The notes: generated by a model not told the origin, from the letters alone. A stretch of 64,000 bases of DNA from JAMZMI01 sp039944535 (GCA_039944535.1 JBDUYP010000022.1:682001-746000); one strand, 5' to 3'; counted from the stretch's first letter, positions 44,501-52,212 are shown. Program-made: numbers and translations.

Positions 44501-46601
44501 TTTTGAAGTAATCGGGATTATCGCCCATCGTCCAGGCCACTGTGATCCCACCACCGCAATCTGTTTGTTCGGTTCCCAAACCTGAAGGAGCCGGCAAAAG
44601 AGGATATTGGAAGTTTACAGCAGATGAAGCATTCCCTTTGAGCCAACCATTGGCGTAGCGCTGGTAGGCCACTTGAAGCTGATACGCATAGTTGGTTCTT
44701 CGGTCAATGTCGGTATCAATGAAGCTGTTTCCATGAGATGCATCATGCGCATCAAGTTCTGCTATGATCTCTCCATTGCGATATATCAATATTTTGTGTC
44801 GGTCAGCATCTCCGAAGGCTGTTTGTGGTTCGATCCATGATATTTCGACTCCACACTCACTGCTTGCCTGTTGTACTGTTGGTGCCGCGATATCAGGTAT
44901 TTGAGTGAAGTCAGGTTTTGATGCATCTACGAAATCATCGGTTCCGGAATTATTCCAAAGCTGGATCTGACTAGACTTACCAAACAGATCGCGCTCATAA
45001 AAAATACCCCCCAACTTGTACTCGATTCTTTTCCCAAAGTCCTCAGGGTTGATATAATGTGTCACATAAATCATGGCATCAGTGCCTGCTTCATATGGAA
45101 CATCATCCACACTGGTATAATATTTTCCTCCTCTCGCAAATATCCGGGCTTCTTCGGTAGTTGAGAAGGTGTATTGATCACCATCAGGTCCGCCGAAAGT
45201 ATCACTGGTTGCCGGGCTTGAAACTGGATCACAATCTCCACCAGAAAAAATAGAGGCATTGTGACGGATATTCATCAGCTTGCTCCAACTGCCACCTTCA
45301 GGTCTGTAGTAAAGCACCAGACACCCTACATGATCGAAGAATTTTTCCCCTTCTCTTTTTTCCAGATTAAAGCCAATGCGATTAGCGCCAGACTCATCAA
45401 AAGGTAATCCGGTAATATCCACTTCGTTTGCGGGGTTTCCATCCTCTTCACTCAATGACAAAACATCAGAGTACACTGGTTCCACATTAGAAGTAGAGAT
45501 GCCAATAGCCGAGGAATTTCTAAACTGCCCCTTAATCCTGAATTTCACATCACTGGCGTTGCTAAACCGAGGAATTTCGTTGGTATTGATACGAATTTCC
45601 ATTCTGTTTTCATCACCTACATCATGCACTTGCCCACTTATAGCTCCACTTTCCCATTCACCTTCTTCATTGGAGAAGTAAAGCCTATAGCTATTTTCCA
45701 AATAGATATTGTCATATGTAGGCCATGGACTATAGTCTGAGTTGATGGCATTGTGACGGATATAACCCAATCCTCTATATGCTCCACCATCAATTGAGTA
45801 GTCAATATCCAGGTACTCCAAATGTTGCAAATGATCAAGGCTAGTCTGTGTCTCCACGTTGAACCAAAGACGAGCCAGACCTTCTGTGTCAGTGTGCACC
45901 ATAGATGAGTAATCTATTCTGGCTTTGTCATTTCCCGAACCGAAATTCACAATGGCACTATTGTCAAATGATACGCCATCATGATAGTTATCATCATCCG
46001 CTCGTTCGCGGTAAACGCCTTGCACCAAAAACTTTACAATCTTATCATCCCAGGCTGCCATATCAGGATGAGACATATCTATACTCACGGATACATAATG
46101 CGAAACACTACCCACTATCTCATCTGAAACAGTAATGGCTTCAGATATATCATTTTGATAATAATAAACCAAAGATTCGCTCGTCCATCCCCCATTTGCA
46201 TAAATAGTACCGCCCATCGATTGCTCAGAACCGAAATAGGACGAGGGGGAGAAGTAATCTCCAATGAGTACTTCATGCCCTATCACAAACGGAAATTCTG
46301 CCTTTATAAAATTATTGTCCAAATCATAAATGTCCGCAACTATCTGAACCGCAGCTATGTGATCGTAGGGGTTTGGGTCTTCACCTGTGGTTGTTCTGAT
46401 CTTTATGGTGTGGATACTTCCTGATGATGAGAAAGAAACATTCGCTTCATCATTACCATGGGTTCCTCCAGGAAGGCCTGTTAGGCCCTGAGCGCAAACC
46501 TCTGCTGCCAGAGCACACATGAAGCAGATCAATACTATTAGACATTTTGTCTGAATAAAAGCATTTGTTCGCGCAGATAAACGGGTCGTTTTTAAAAGCA
46601 T
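35529..46601 (-). CDS. Giant T9SS-secreted adhesin-like protein (3690 residues)
   Basis: One uninterrupted 11-kb frame. Visible parts: signal peptide (about 1-38); beta-rich N-terminal region; two fibronectin III-like domains (about 570-770); a LamG/concanavalin-like domain (about 927-1083, YFDGTDHISVPN...HMDEIRIYNRALSANEV); a long beta-rich middle; a helical coiled-coil stretch (about 2134-2284, EMQAVLDELKTKRA...LTNEIEEVEASI). Two more LamG domains follow (about 2594-2757 and 2802-2984). Next come two copies of the FVDGE/AGGE-RGVA module (from about 3190 and 3500) and a C-terminal T9SS sorting domain (NIYPNPVADVLTIEL, from about 3618). The domains suggest glycan binding and adhesion; no catalytic motif seen. 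Expression may depend on the HTH regulator encoded upstream. Confidence 0.88.
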   Translation of the reverse strand: MLLKTTRLSARTNAFIQTKCLIVLICFMCALAAEVCAQGLTGLPGGTHGNDEANVSFSSSGSIHTIKIRTTTGEDPNPYDHIAAVQIVADIYDLDNNFIKAEFPFVIGHEVLIGDYFSPSSYFGSEQSMGGTIYANGGWTSESLVYYYQNDISEAITVSDEIVGSVSHYVSVSIDMSHPDMAAWDDKIVKFLVQGVYRERADDDNYHDGVSFDNSAIVNFGSGNDKARIDYSSMVHTDTEGLARLWFNVETQTSLDHLQHLEYLDIDYSIDGGAYRGLGYIRHNAINSDYSPWPTYDNIYLENSYRLYFSNEEGEWESGAISGQVHDVGDENRMEIRINTNEIPRFSNASDVKFRIKGQFRNSSAIGISTSNVEPVYSDVLSLSEEDGNPANEVDITGLPFDESGANRIGFNLEKREGEKFFDHVGCLVLYYRPEGGSWSKLMNIRHNASIFSGGDCDPVSSPATSDTFGGPDGDQYTFSTTEEARIFARGGKYYTSVDDVPYEAGTDAMIYVTHYINPEDFGKRIEYKLGGIFYERDLFGKSSQIQLWNNSGTDDFVDASKPDFTQIPDIAAPTVQQASSECGVEISWIEPQTAFGDADRHKILIYRNGEIIAELDAHDASHGNSFIDTDIDRRTNYAYQLQVAYQRYANGWLKGNASSAVNFQYPLLPAPSGLGTEQTDCGGGITVAWTMGDNPDYFKIQRKDDNSGFTTVAEVEGDQRSYIDNHEIEAGKVYYYQMTAVDDICGFEGTFTSVHTHTGDTVDISLVINKAGLKTSKGYFSDRTELFWETTGFNEAFATRYKIFGRELGTDITPVLLQTVDRDTRSWFHERGDAGVIYEYFVVAERVVENDCGIQTTLSYPVDALEGELDIEALLPEKGVAYNVGLRSPAAVVNGNITYSGGIPVPDVKVIAEKDGNQTGKSLYFDGTDHISVPNSEVLMVDTALTLSAWIKPENLSPNVMLFKHGSYGLEFNGSEAFMFIRDTVDQTAHVVQIPSADFKVGNWVNLMCTYRSTTGELNLYINGVNTGSPTIVPEGRRIINKSEWDFLIGKYHSPGYNFQGHMDEIRIYNRALSANEVKREYGRSTVTDAEGLVAYWKIFEGAGKYVYDAAHKGSAYYKNDGEIMGASWSDDIPSVTQLGIAGYTDDTGNYTIAGVTYEGNGENYRIVPTITLGGVVHEFDPGSKVIFLGEGNGVENGVDFEDISSFNVSGNIRFLFENTEEGGVMSSGSAGVSIWLDGVTEMKTLSNASIVTDANGAFSVDVPIGHHFLEFRKFGHTFSEARFPASGTHDFQEDVSGLEIWDETTHKLVGTVLGSVGARDLPFISDEIVNNIGKAYFTITSDDGLISREVVTDSLTGKYNINLPPKKYTMSSIRWSADDEEIIASSEIEPIDLSHTSAYQPIVEIDSASGFELSQTFPIADVTTVISDFKLDTLKLEENKLEFTWTLDQTGMVGIYHLRKENDNLITSCCDGLDPGHTFFTPGTYSDYLTYSDELPTEIYLKYIDGSGNEYEVGIDVLTNEPIVRYDTLGTIIDSLKYNVRQDYEYRVAPSLVVSSIEGDSIRGESNYAYNLGDEVVNVDLTQLRYPSFFSRSDYSILMRAVELYVNKDNETTYSVPVSDGQILVNNGIGQGYFIDEDGGKNVYPAGQPIELDERGELVYYFKPSDPNTTEITSSGLEYESYTKSISATLTVGNQVATWPETPGETFKAYVMGAKAVGDNFISLSPTTVEFVLRDPPGSNSYAYREAGVSSSISEEYYTGGFLDSETSGSIGFGGNPSVGLWGWVNIEVEIEVTASAGIKASSELGAGGDFVRTIETTETISTNDEPIQIGKSDVFVTKTNNLITGTGLYVNPIPVELCGGNCFGDVITLGDGSQYQLGVTQQTFTHPQGSPTYAVYSESHIVNVLIPDLEDIRDSYFFFNPKYTSKLSPDHAMFGSNNDDPVWGTDATTTNAIKTEEEDFDGPSYTFDWDNDPSSVDSVRWVNQQIRLWKEALAANEIEKWKATNSGNAENVSLASGVTLERTKTSSSSESSFTSFETSSSVTIGANLDVTAVVALKLESNTEVGVKASSKRSVENSQTITTGYVLSEPDEDDALSINVVDGAGNNGTIFSTVGGQTTCPHEPAIEMQYVTPEYLDRNLAEMQAVLDELKTKRAATVAGTAQLNELINVISEEMTDLGNQIKKKIEEKAARTVSFSRLIALATNPDAIREEYEAALNEIAETINFTQQQIDRLASKVAFIQREIAIYDVRVADLTNEIEEVEASIANVNALKGDLLSGKVYLSQPTLQREKPSMLINGAEQAQIFNIPAEEQGNFTLLMANESESGDAQYYAVELLDETNPGLILKIDGANISSGREFLIPGNGAIQKIMTVERGPFEYSYEDVKVIIRSTCQYDPTGNDALIADTVSFNIEFLPVCTDVEITSPNQNWTANNSFDNVMPIIVGGYDVNGTGFEKVKILYKESSNSEWNLLETVYRDSTITGWESEMPVLPKSGNSFTYNWDVSQLPDGNYDIQVVSVCALAESESEIYSGIIDRVSPHPFGTPEPADGIYSAGDEIAIQFNEPLNEGLIRPSDFKITGVLNGGEVRHNASVYFEGVGAQYMEIPKGLDFTRKSFTIEMYVKRAAIGEEILFAQGGAVDRSILIGFDASDQPYMSIDGQVLTAITGVTDNMWHHLAFVYDHGAGDALIYDNAVSVGVDNSFESDYQSSGRVFVAKSTFGDERSFEGNIHELRVWNKPLIASEVNLVATKRMSANETGLVGNWMMEEASGDVALDHVRSKHAQVYGQWAIEPGGLAYQFDGLSRVEAQSPAFSHSSDFTIEFWVKGSPVSDSVTFIANGTGDGQDTNTSGWAIGADSQSQLIVKSNGQVISPEVEILDDSWHHVAVSVNRVGNVTCFIDGQEVGKFSADLVEGFGGSALLLGARGWYNGSVEVTDQYFSGALDEVRVWALARRSNDIDTDIQNKLTGNETGLVLYYPFESYQDIGGGVLSALVETQNQTSTDLSVENDLQGTQVGQFIENTPAIKLPRPAQAVSFNYSSNGDKVILSPAVDPEVIEDVILTISAKNLKDVNGNAMVSPASWTAFVDRSTLNWVENEKILEIPLGEGATFEATIYNRGGNVESFTLANLPGWLTASPVSGSVAPLESQAIRFAVSDATNIGSYVEDVVMENSFGFDEKLILNLDVYQAPPEDWNVNPADYEYSMSVLGRIRIYGEFSRDEDDLIAAFVDGECRGVAALNYTASQDNYQTFVSIYSNELEGESIEYRIWNASEGLVHSFVSASNEAVDTFVADAFHGSISDPVVFDGGANIEQAFDVVSGWQWLSFNLSSAEMSSTNTFMSNFPSVDGDQIKSNAFFDQYDEENGWLGTITSNGGIQSGEMYKFRLTNSDKLKVKGEPVDPASNPIALQAGWNWVSFLGQNMIPVNEALASVTGLQIGDVIKSQRQFATYGGPGVGWIGSLETMVPGDGYLYRAANAGSIVYPKVAATAGRVSAPNFEYLNIETFEVPVTHFQDNMTLTIQTDQAYEMLVAYAGGEVRGVAQPQFNPITGTHGYFLTVYGHAADQLAFRGFNSGIETELYGQFDVAFSSENTIGRLDAPFFLTAAPLSISDFDQLNIYPNPVADVLTIELDETPFSSFNVRTLSGKVVASPMLQTKDKKVEIDLGHLSSGVYLLHFEGEKGSNSLKLIKQ

Positions 46602-46682
46602 TTTTGTAAAGGTTAGAGAATCCAGTTTTGGAAAAATTTACTTTACAAATTGATATCCATTCTTGTCAGAATCCTAAAATTC

Positions 46683-46714
46683 CACCCCTACAACACTGAT
46701 ACATCACCCCTACA
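46683..46714 (-). promoter_or_regulatory. Direct repeat upstream of the giant adhesin gene
   Basis: CACCCCTACA occurs at 46683-46692 and again, identical, at 46705-46714, a 22-bp step (two helical turns) that fits a dimeric activator. The site lies 82-113 bp before the adhesin start, in a 245-bp gap whose other side is the 7TM-HTH regulator gene (its 3' end). No other ORF or RNA gene is seen in the gap. Confidence 0.5.
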
Positions 46715-46846
46715 TCAAATATTAAAATCCCTCTATAAATGATTTAAACAGCCTATTTCGATAAATCGCACTAATACATCGACGAAAATTCTGGTGAAAT
46801 TCGTTTTCCTTCTATCCAAGATTCTGGTAAATCCAGTTGCCGTGTA

Positions 46847-48502
46847 TTAAGCCAAATTTTGCAAAAATGTGTGGAGGTTAGTCTCCGTGTTGGAGATACC
46901 TATTTTCTTGCGCATCCTACGGCGCGCCTGTTCAATGGCAGTAGTAGATACGCCTTGTAGAGCGGCAATCTCTTTGGTGGACATATTCATTCTTAAATAA
47001 GCACAGAGCCTATGCTCATTGTTGGTGAGAGCAGGGAAATCTTGTTGTAACACGCTGAAAAATCCAGTATGAACTTTTTCAAAATGTTCTTTGAAACGCA
47101 CCCAGTCCTCCTCAGCATTGAGATTTTGTTCCACTTTTTTTCTCATCGATTTGAGTTCTGCTGACTGATCGCCACTTTTTAAGGTCTTGAGGCTTTGCTG
47201 CAAATCCTGTAGCACTTTGTTTTTTTGTGTGAGCCAAAGTGTAGTGGTCGCTAATTGCTGCTGCTCATTTTGGAGGTCTTTTTCTTTCAACTTCAGCTCA
47301 TAGTCCAGCCGCTGATTTTGAGCAAGCAATACTTTATGCTCGAGTTCCGACTCCAACACCTTTTTTTCAGCGTCAGATTTCGCTCTCTTATAAGAAGATA
47401 TCCTATCTCCCAGTGCAAAAGAGAGAAGTATAGCCTCCAGGCAAGTGCCCACTTCCGCCGAAATATCCACAAGGGGACTATATGGTACCCATCCGCCACC
47501 TTTCAGCACAATAAGCACCAGGCCAGCGATATATGGAATCCAGGCAAGCACAAAAAACCTCGCCGGACGGTAGCCTTTTACCCATTTCCAGATACCAATC
47601 CCCAAAAACGAAGGGATACCTACTGCAACCAAGAGGCGGCCATAATTGGTGAGCTGCACAAAATCGAGAAAAAAAGTAAGTACCACCATGCCTGCTGCCA
47701 TGGCAGACACAACCCACAGATAGAAATCTATCTTTTTGTTCGACTGGGTCAAGCCGAGAAAATTAGATACAAATCTGCTGGACGCCATAATGGAAACACC
47801 GCCACAAATCAGGTAAATCCTGTCATCAAGAATGGAGTTATTGGGCCACCAATACACAATGGCGTACCCTGCTCGTATGGCAGCCACCAAACCTCCGGCA
47901 GCCATGGCTATGATATAATAAAAGTATGTGACATCCCTGAGTGAAAAAAACAACATGAGATTGTACAAAATCATGGCTATGACAAACCCAAAAAAGAACC
48001 CGTAAAGAACGTTCTCTACCAGTGAGTCAACTTTATAGTTTCGCTCCAACTTGACCGCAACGGGCACTATAAGAGATGCTTTTTCCTGTGCTCTTAAGTA
48101 TATGGTATCTGCATGATCTTCATTCAGATCAAAAACAATATTCCTTGCTTTATTAGGCCAATTTTCTACTGGCACGTTGCGTCCGGCAAGCTGGGGTGCT
48201 TTATTCCCATCATACAGCCGGATATCACGAATACTTGGATAGTTAATGATTACAGTAGCATTTTCGCCACGAAAATGCTTCGGCAAAATGATCCTGAACC
48301 AATGTGGCTTAGTGGTATAGCCAAAATAAGGATTATCCAGAGGGTGAAGATCAAATTGGTCTTGTATCGCCTGGTCTGATAAATGCTCGTAAGTCCAGTC
48401 TCCCGAATCATCGACCAGCACAGAGATCATGACCGGATCAGAAGTGGTATGCTTCTCCGAGAGTGAAATAAAACTCAGAATAAAAGAAAATAGAAAAATC
48501 AC
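46847..48502 (-). CDS. 7TMR-DISM membrane protein with C-terminal LuxR-like HTH
   Basis: A 551-residue one-component membrane regulator. N-terminal signal/anchor (1-17), an extracytoplasmic 7TMR-DISM domain (about 20-150), seven membrane helices (about 160-365), a long coiled coil (about 368-460) and a C-terminal helix-turn-helix (STKEIAALQGVSTTAIEQARRRMRKKIG, cut here as IAALQGVSTTAIEQARRRM) of the LuxR/GerE kind. Signal reception would be outside the membrane and DNA binding in the cytoplasm. It lies directly upstream of, and in the same direction as, the giant adhesin gene, which carries a tandem 10-bp repeat in its promoter; regulation of that gene is inferred from position. Confidence 0.88.
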   Translation of the reverse strand: MIFLFSFILSFISLSEKHTTSDPVMISVLVDDSGDWTYEHLSDQAIQDQFDLHPLDNPYFGYTTKPHWFRIILPKHFRGENATVIINYPSIRDIRLYDGNKAPQLAGRNVPVENWPNKARNIVFDLNEDHADTIYLRAQEKASLIVPVAVKLERNYKVDSLVENVLYGFFFGFVIAMILYNLMLFFSLRDVTYFYYIIAMAAGGLVAAIRAGYAIVYWWPNNSILDDRIYLICGGVSIMASSRFVSNFLGLTQSNKKIDFYLWVVSAMAAGMVVLTFFLDFVQLTNYGRLLVAVGIPSFLGIGIWKWVKGYRPARFFVLAWIPYIAGLVLIVLKGGGWVPYSPLVDISAEVGTCLEAILLSFALGDRISSYKRAKSDAEKKVLESELEHKVLLAQNQRLDYELKLKEKDLQNEQQQLATTTLWLTQKNKVLQDLQQSLKTLKSGDQSAELKSMRKKVEQNLNAEEDWVRFKEHFEKVHTGFFSVLQQDFPALTNNEHRLCAYLRMNMSTKEIAALQGVSTTAIEQARRRMRKKIGISNTETNLHTFLQNLA

Positions 48503-48585
48503 TGGTTGTAAATGTTCTCCACTAAAAAAATACTACTAATTGCTTTCTGCAAGTTTTACCATCAATTCTTATCTATTGTTTCAGA

Positions 48586-49461
48586 TCAATCTACTCTCGA
48601 TCGCACAGACTTCACACTTTCAGCTATTACTGTAAGGAAAATCAAAAGTCCACCAATATAGGTACGTCCCGACGGGATTTCTCCTAGCACCATAAACCCA
48701 AGCAGCGTACCCATCAAAGGTGTAATAGCACTGATAATACTCACTGTGGTGATAGAAAAGTTTTTAAAGCTCAGCACAAAAAGTGTATGCCCTGCAGCTG
48801 TGGTGAGCAAGCCAAGCACCAAATAGGGTTTCCAGTTGCTCAACACTCCCGCACCCAAATCAATGTCAAACATGAATACAACCGGCAGCAATGCAATATC
48901 AATGATCAGCAACTGATAAAACATCAATGTGACGCCAGACTGACCTGACACCTGCGTCTTCATCATAATATTTCGAATGGAATACACCAGAGCCGACCCC
49001 ACTCCTATCAATATACCGACAGTGAAATCGTTACTTAGGCTAAGCTCGGGAGCCAAAAGTGCCACACCTACCAAAGCGAGCAGGCCGAAAACAATACTAA
49101 CCTTATCAAAACGTGTCTTCAACATGATCGGCTCAAGAAATGCCGTGATTACCGGATAGGTAAATAGCGACAACATACCCACAGCCACGCTAGAGAGCTT
49201 GAGTGCATAGAAATAACTTACCCAGTGAGCGCCCAGAAACAGCGAACTAACGAATAATGCATAAAACTGCTTGCCTTTAGGTAGGCGAAAATCGAATGGG
49301 CCGAGCTTAATAATTAAGAATAATGCCACCGCTGCGATCACACACCGCACCCAGATGATGACCGGAGGTGGCATGTCAATGAATCGCCCCAATGTTCCAG
49401 AACTGGACATGATGAAAATAGCCAGACCGAGCTGAAGAAAATGAGATAACTGGCGATTCAT
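48586..49461 (-). CDS. EamA/DMT-family transporter
   Basis: A 291-residue inner-membrane protein with ten predicted helices arranged as two EamA repeats (about 8-140 and 150-285). Conserved features include the Pro/Trp stretch PPPVIIWVRC in the first repeat and the helix-9/10 segment SIISAITPLMGTLLGFMVLGE (cut here as ITPLMGTLLGFMVLGE). DMT transporters export amino acids or other metabolites; the substrate is not readable. It is divergent from the deacetylase-like gene with 92 bp between them. Confidence 0.88.
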   Translation of the reverse strand: MNRQLSHFLQLGLAIFIMSSSGTLGRFIDMPPPVIIWVRCVIAAVALFLIIKLGPFDFRLPKGKQFYALFVSSLFLGAHWVSYFYALKLSSVAVGMLSLFTYPVITAFLEPIMLKTRFDKVSIVFGLLALVGVALLAPELSLSNDFTVGILIGVGSALVYSIRNIMMKTQVSGQSGVTLMFYQLLIIDIALLPVVFMFDIDLGAGVLSNWKPYLVLGLLTTAAGHTLFVLSFKNFSITTVSIISAITPLMGTLLGFMVLGEIPSGRTYIGGLLIFLTVIAESVKSVRSRVD

Positions 49462-49553
49462 GTTAAGTTTGAGATTTAATTTCGTTCTGCAAATCGAGCC
49501 GCAAATTGAATCAATCCATGCAAACTTTTCATCAACTTTAGCGTTTTATTGCC

Positions 49554-50456
49554 ATGTTCAAAATTGCCTGGTCGCCTATTTACAATCATCCGCTTCCACC
49601 CAAGCATCGTTTTCCGATGGAGAAGTATGATTTGCTGCCAGAGCAACTGATTTACGAAGGAACCATCACCAAGGCCAACATCTTTGAGCCCTCGAAGCTT
49701 TCAGAAGAATCTATTTTGACAGTACATGAGTCAGGATACTGGCAAAAACTGAATCAACTTACTTTGACCAAAGCCGAACAACGAAAAAGTGGATTTCCGC
49801 TTTCAGCGGGTTTGGTCACCCGAGAAAGGAAGATTTGCGCGGGTACCATTGCGGCCACCGAATATGCTCGGCAATATGGCATTTCAATGAACATTGCCGG
49901 AGGCACGCATCACGCATACTCGGATCGTGCAGAAGGATTTTGTCTGCTCAACGATCAGGCCATTGCCGCACAATACCTCCTGGACAACAAGCTGGCTAGG
50001 CAAATTCTCATCATCGACCTGGATGTGCATCAGGGAAATGGCACAGCAGAGATTTTTCAGAACGAATCGCGGGTATTCACCTTCAGCATGCATGGGGAGA
50101 AAAACTACCCCATGAAAAAGGAACAATCGGATCTGGACGTGCCGCTAAAAGATGGAACCGGAGACGAGGAATATCTAGGCCTACTTGATTATCACCTCAA
50201 AAAATTGATCGACAAGGTAGAGCCGGACTTTCTGTTTTTCCAATCTGGTGTGGACGTGCTTGAAAGCGACAAACTGGGAAGATTAGGCATGAGTATCGAA
50301 GGCTGCAAACGCAGGGACCAACTGGTCATCTCTCAAGCTAAATCAAACAATCTGCCAATGGTTGTATCAATGGGTGGCGGCTATTCAGAAGATATAAAAG
50401 TGATTTTAGAGGCTCATGCCAATACTTACAGGGTAGCGCAAGAGGTGTTTTTTTGA
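49554..50456 (+). CDS. Histone deacetylase/AcuC-family amidohydrolase
   Basis: A 300-residue zinc-dependent deacetylase of the class II-like bacterial type. Key motifs: GGTHHAY (the His-His pair, about 116-122), GFCLLND, the zinc ligands in DLDVHQGNGT (about 159-168), FSMHGEKNYP, and FQSGVDVLESDKLGRLG. Bacterial members deacetylate polyamines, acetylated lysines or acetoin-related substrates; which applies is unknown. It has no signal peptide. Convergent with the transglutaminase-like gene 11 bp downstream. Confidence 0.9.
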   Translation: MFKIAWSPIYNHPLPPKHRFPMEKYDLLPEQLIYEGTITKANIFEPSKLSEESILTVHESGYWQKLNQLTLTKAEQRKSGFPLSAGLVTRERKICAGTIAATEYARQYGISMNIAGGTHHAYSDRAEGFCLLNDQAIAAQYLLDNKLARQILIIDLDVHQGNGTAEIFQNESRVFTFSMHGEKNYPMKKEQSDLDVPLKDGTGDEEYLGLLDYHLKKLIDKVEPDFLFFQSGVDVLESDKLGRLGMSIEGCKRRDQLVISQAKSNNLPMVVSMGGGYSEDIKVILEAHANTYRVAQEVFF

Positions 50457-50467
50457 ATGATGTGTTA

Positions 50468-51499
50468 TCACCGAGTTACAGCAACTTTAAATGTTACAAG
50501 GTATTGATCATCATCTCTAAGATGAAGTATATAATCTCCCCTATATCGAAAATCATACTTAAAGTAGTATTCACCATTTACTTTTTTGATAATTTCAGGT
50601 GTAGCACTTGTCAAGCTACCTCCATTAACTACTTCAAGTCTAAGCCGAGAAATATACTCGTCATTCAAACAAGCAAATGATACGAGTAAAGGCTCTTCTT
50701 TAGGGATTGTACTTTCAAAAACATTAGGCTTCAAAAGCCTGATAGAATAACTCAAGGCTCCTTTATAAACTAACGGAGCATTTAAAAACTCTTCAAGAGA
50801 TAAGGATCTGTCAATAAATAACCAGTTTGTATCAAGTGGGTAATGATTCATGACAAATAATTCAGGAGATGTTAGGAAATAGGACTCACTGAATTTCGGT
50901 AAAAACTGCTTGGTTTCTCCGTCAATACCACCACTAGACCATGTCGCATCACAGAGATACCACTTGTCCTGCAATTTCACTGCATTCCATGTATGATTTG
51001 GAATGCCAGGTCCCCCAATATTTGCTTCGACCGACCGTCCATATCCATCAATCATCTCGCATTCTAATTCTGCATGGTAGCATAACTCCTTTAAAATATA
51101 TGCATAGCCAGTACAAACGGTAGTCTTATCTTCAAATAAACGCTTAATCACTTTTTTACTGAATTTATCATTCCAAGCCTCAAGCTTTTCACTTTCATTA
51201 TTCCACTTTTCTCTTTTTGTCTTATTCTGCCTGTAGAGAAAATAGTCATTTTGAAGATTGTCACAGACCCAACGAAAGATTGATCTAAATTTCTGCATGT
51301 CTGTATCCAGAGAATTTGTGAGTTGATCTGACAGGAGCTTTAGGTTCTTCAGTTCGCTTCCATGTAGATTATGGGCTACACTATCAGCTTTTTCAAAATT
51401 CAATTTTTCTTGACCTGCTACATCGGAAAAAACCGCAAAGAAGAAGAAAAATAAAGCAACACCTTGTAGAAGGAGGATGTGAGGTATTTTCAAATCCAT
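50468..51499 (-). CDS. Transglutaminase-like domain protein, secreted
   Basis: A 343-residue protein with a signal sequence (about 1-30, very Phe-rich: LFFFFFAVFSD) and a transglutaminase-like cysteine-protease fold in the middle. The likely catalytic residues are Cys in TTVCTGYAYILKELC, His in GIPNHTWNAVKL and Asp in WYLCDATWSSGG. The C-terminal third is beta-rich. The start at 51499 was chosen because it overlaps the stop of the preceding gene by 10 bp and puts the signal sequence at the N-terminus; an upstream ATG six codons earlier also exists. Function: peptide or cell-wall modification, or a structural relative without activity. Confidence 0.82.
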   Translation of the reverse strand: MDLKIPHILLLQGVALFFFFFAVFSDVAGQEKLNFEKADSVAHNLHGSELKNLKLLSDQLTNSLDTDMQKFRSIFRWVCDNLQNDYFLYRQNKTKREKWNNESEKLEAWNDKFSKKVIKRLFEDKTTVCTGYAYILKELCYHAELECEMIDGYGRSVEANIGGPGIPNHTWNAVKLQDKWYLCDATWSSGGIDGETKQFLPKFSESYFLTSPELFVMNHYPLDTNWLFIDRSLSLEEFLNAPLVYKGALSYSIRLLKPNVFESTIPKEEPLLVSFACLNDEYISRLRLEVVNGGSLTSATPEIIKKVNGEYYFKYDFRYRGDYILHLRDDDQYLVTFKVAVTR

Positions 51500-52212
51500 C
51501 CGGTTATTTTTTGCCAAACTCTCCTGATTCCAGTAGGTTCTTGATAAACATTATCAATAATCACCTCTCCCATTAACTGACATGACATAGTCAACATAGG
51601 TATTATTAACTCATCGACATAGTCATTAGGTATTTTATACTCAACCGTATCAAATCCAATAAAGCTCACTACCAGAATATCCCCAGACTCAAAGTCCCCC
51701 TTTAATTCAAAGTAACCATAAAAATCAGCTTGGGTCCCATTTTTTGTTCCCTTTATATAGACTACCGCACCTGGAATACCCTCTCCCGTCTCATCCACTA
51801 TCCTCCCCTTAATTGACCCCAGAGCCTTATCTTTTACTCCCAAATCAACCCCATCATTCGACTTGGTAGATATTACTTCTACCCGATTCTTCTCTAATAG
51901 TTCAGCCTTAACTTTTGACGGATTAGAAAGTAACGTAATTCCCAAAAGCCCTGCTGAAATCCAATTCCAATTCAAATAAGGTTCTTTTAAATTATCAATA
52001 TTATACGACTTGAGTTGAAACTTTTGGAACCGTCCGCAAACTCTTCCTCTTTGATCTTTAAAGTAATTAGTTAGCTCAGTCTCAGACATTTTACTGAAAT
52101 CAACAACCTCTTTACAACAGGAACTACAGAAAGCGCCATCATTCGTCGATGAAAAGTCCGACCAATTTTCCTTGCACGGCTCACTTATGGAAATAGTAAA
52201 TGTTTTTTTCAT
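51490..52212 (-). CDS. Membrane protein with Cys-rich N-domain and carboxypeptidase-like domain
   Basis: A 240-residue protein. The N-terminus (about 1-65) has a conserved Bacteroidota pattern of paired Cys (SEPCKENW...AFCSSCCKEVVDFSKMSETELTNYF, cut here as FCSSCCKEVVDFSKM). A membrane helix (about 82-97) follows, then a carboxypeptidase D regulatory-like beta domain outside (GRIVDETGEGIPGAVVYIKG, about 135-215). Such proteins are often surface or regulatory partners of TonB systems. It overlaps the transglutaminase-like gene by 10 bp, so the two likely act together. Start at 52212 (MKKTFTISISEPC) chosen over a longer form that has no family-like extension. Confidence 0.78.
   Translation of the reverse strand: MKKTFTISISEPCKENWSDFSSTNDGAFCSSCCKEVVDFSKMSETELTNYFKDQRGRVCGRFQKFQLKSYNIDNLKEPYLNWNWISAGLLGITLLSNPSKVKAELLEKNRVEVISTKSNDGVDLGVKDKALGSIKGRIVDETGEGIPGAVVYIKGTKNGTQADFYGYFELKGDFESGDILVVSFIGFDTVEYKIPNDYVDELIIPMLTMSCQLMGEVIIDNVYQEPTGIRRVWQKITGWI

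Noticed and set aside
35529..46601. Many ORFs on both strands inside the giant gene
   Set aside because: They are short, lack family motifs and overlap a single uninterrupted 3690-codon frame with clear domains.
47255..47944. A 229-codon plus-strand ORF
   Set aside because: It lies antisense to the 7TM-DISM regulator gene and reads as low-complexity, basic sequence without motifs.
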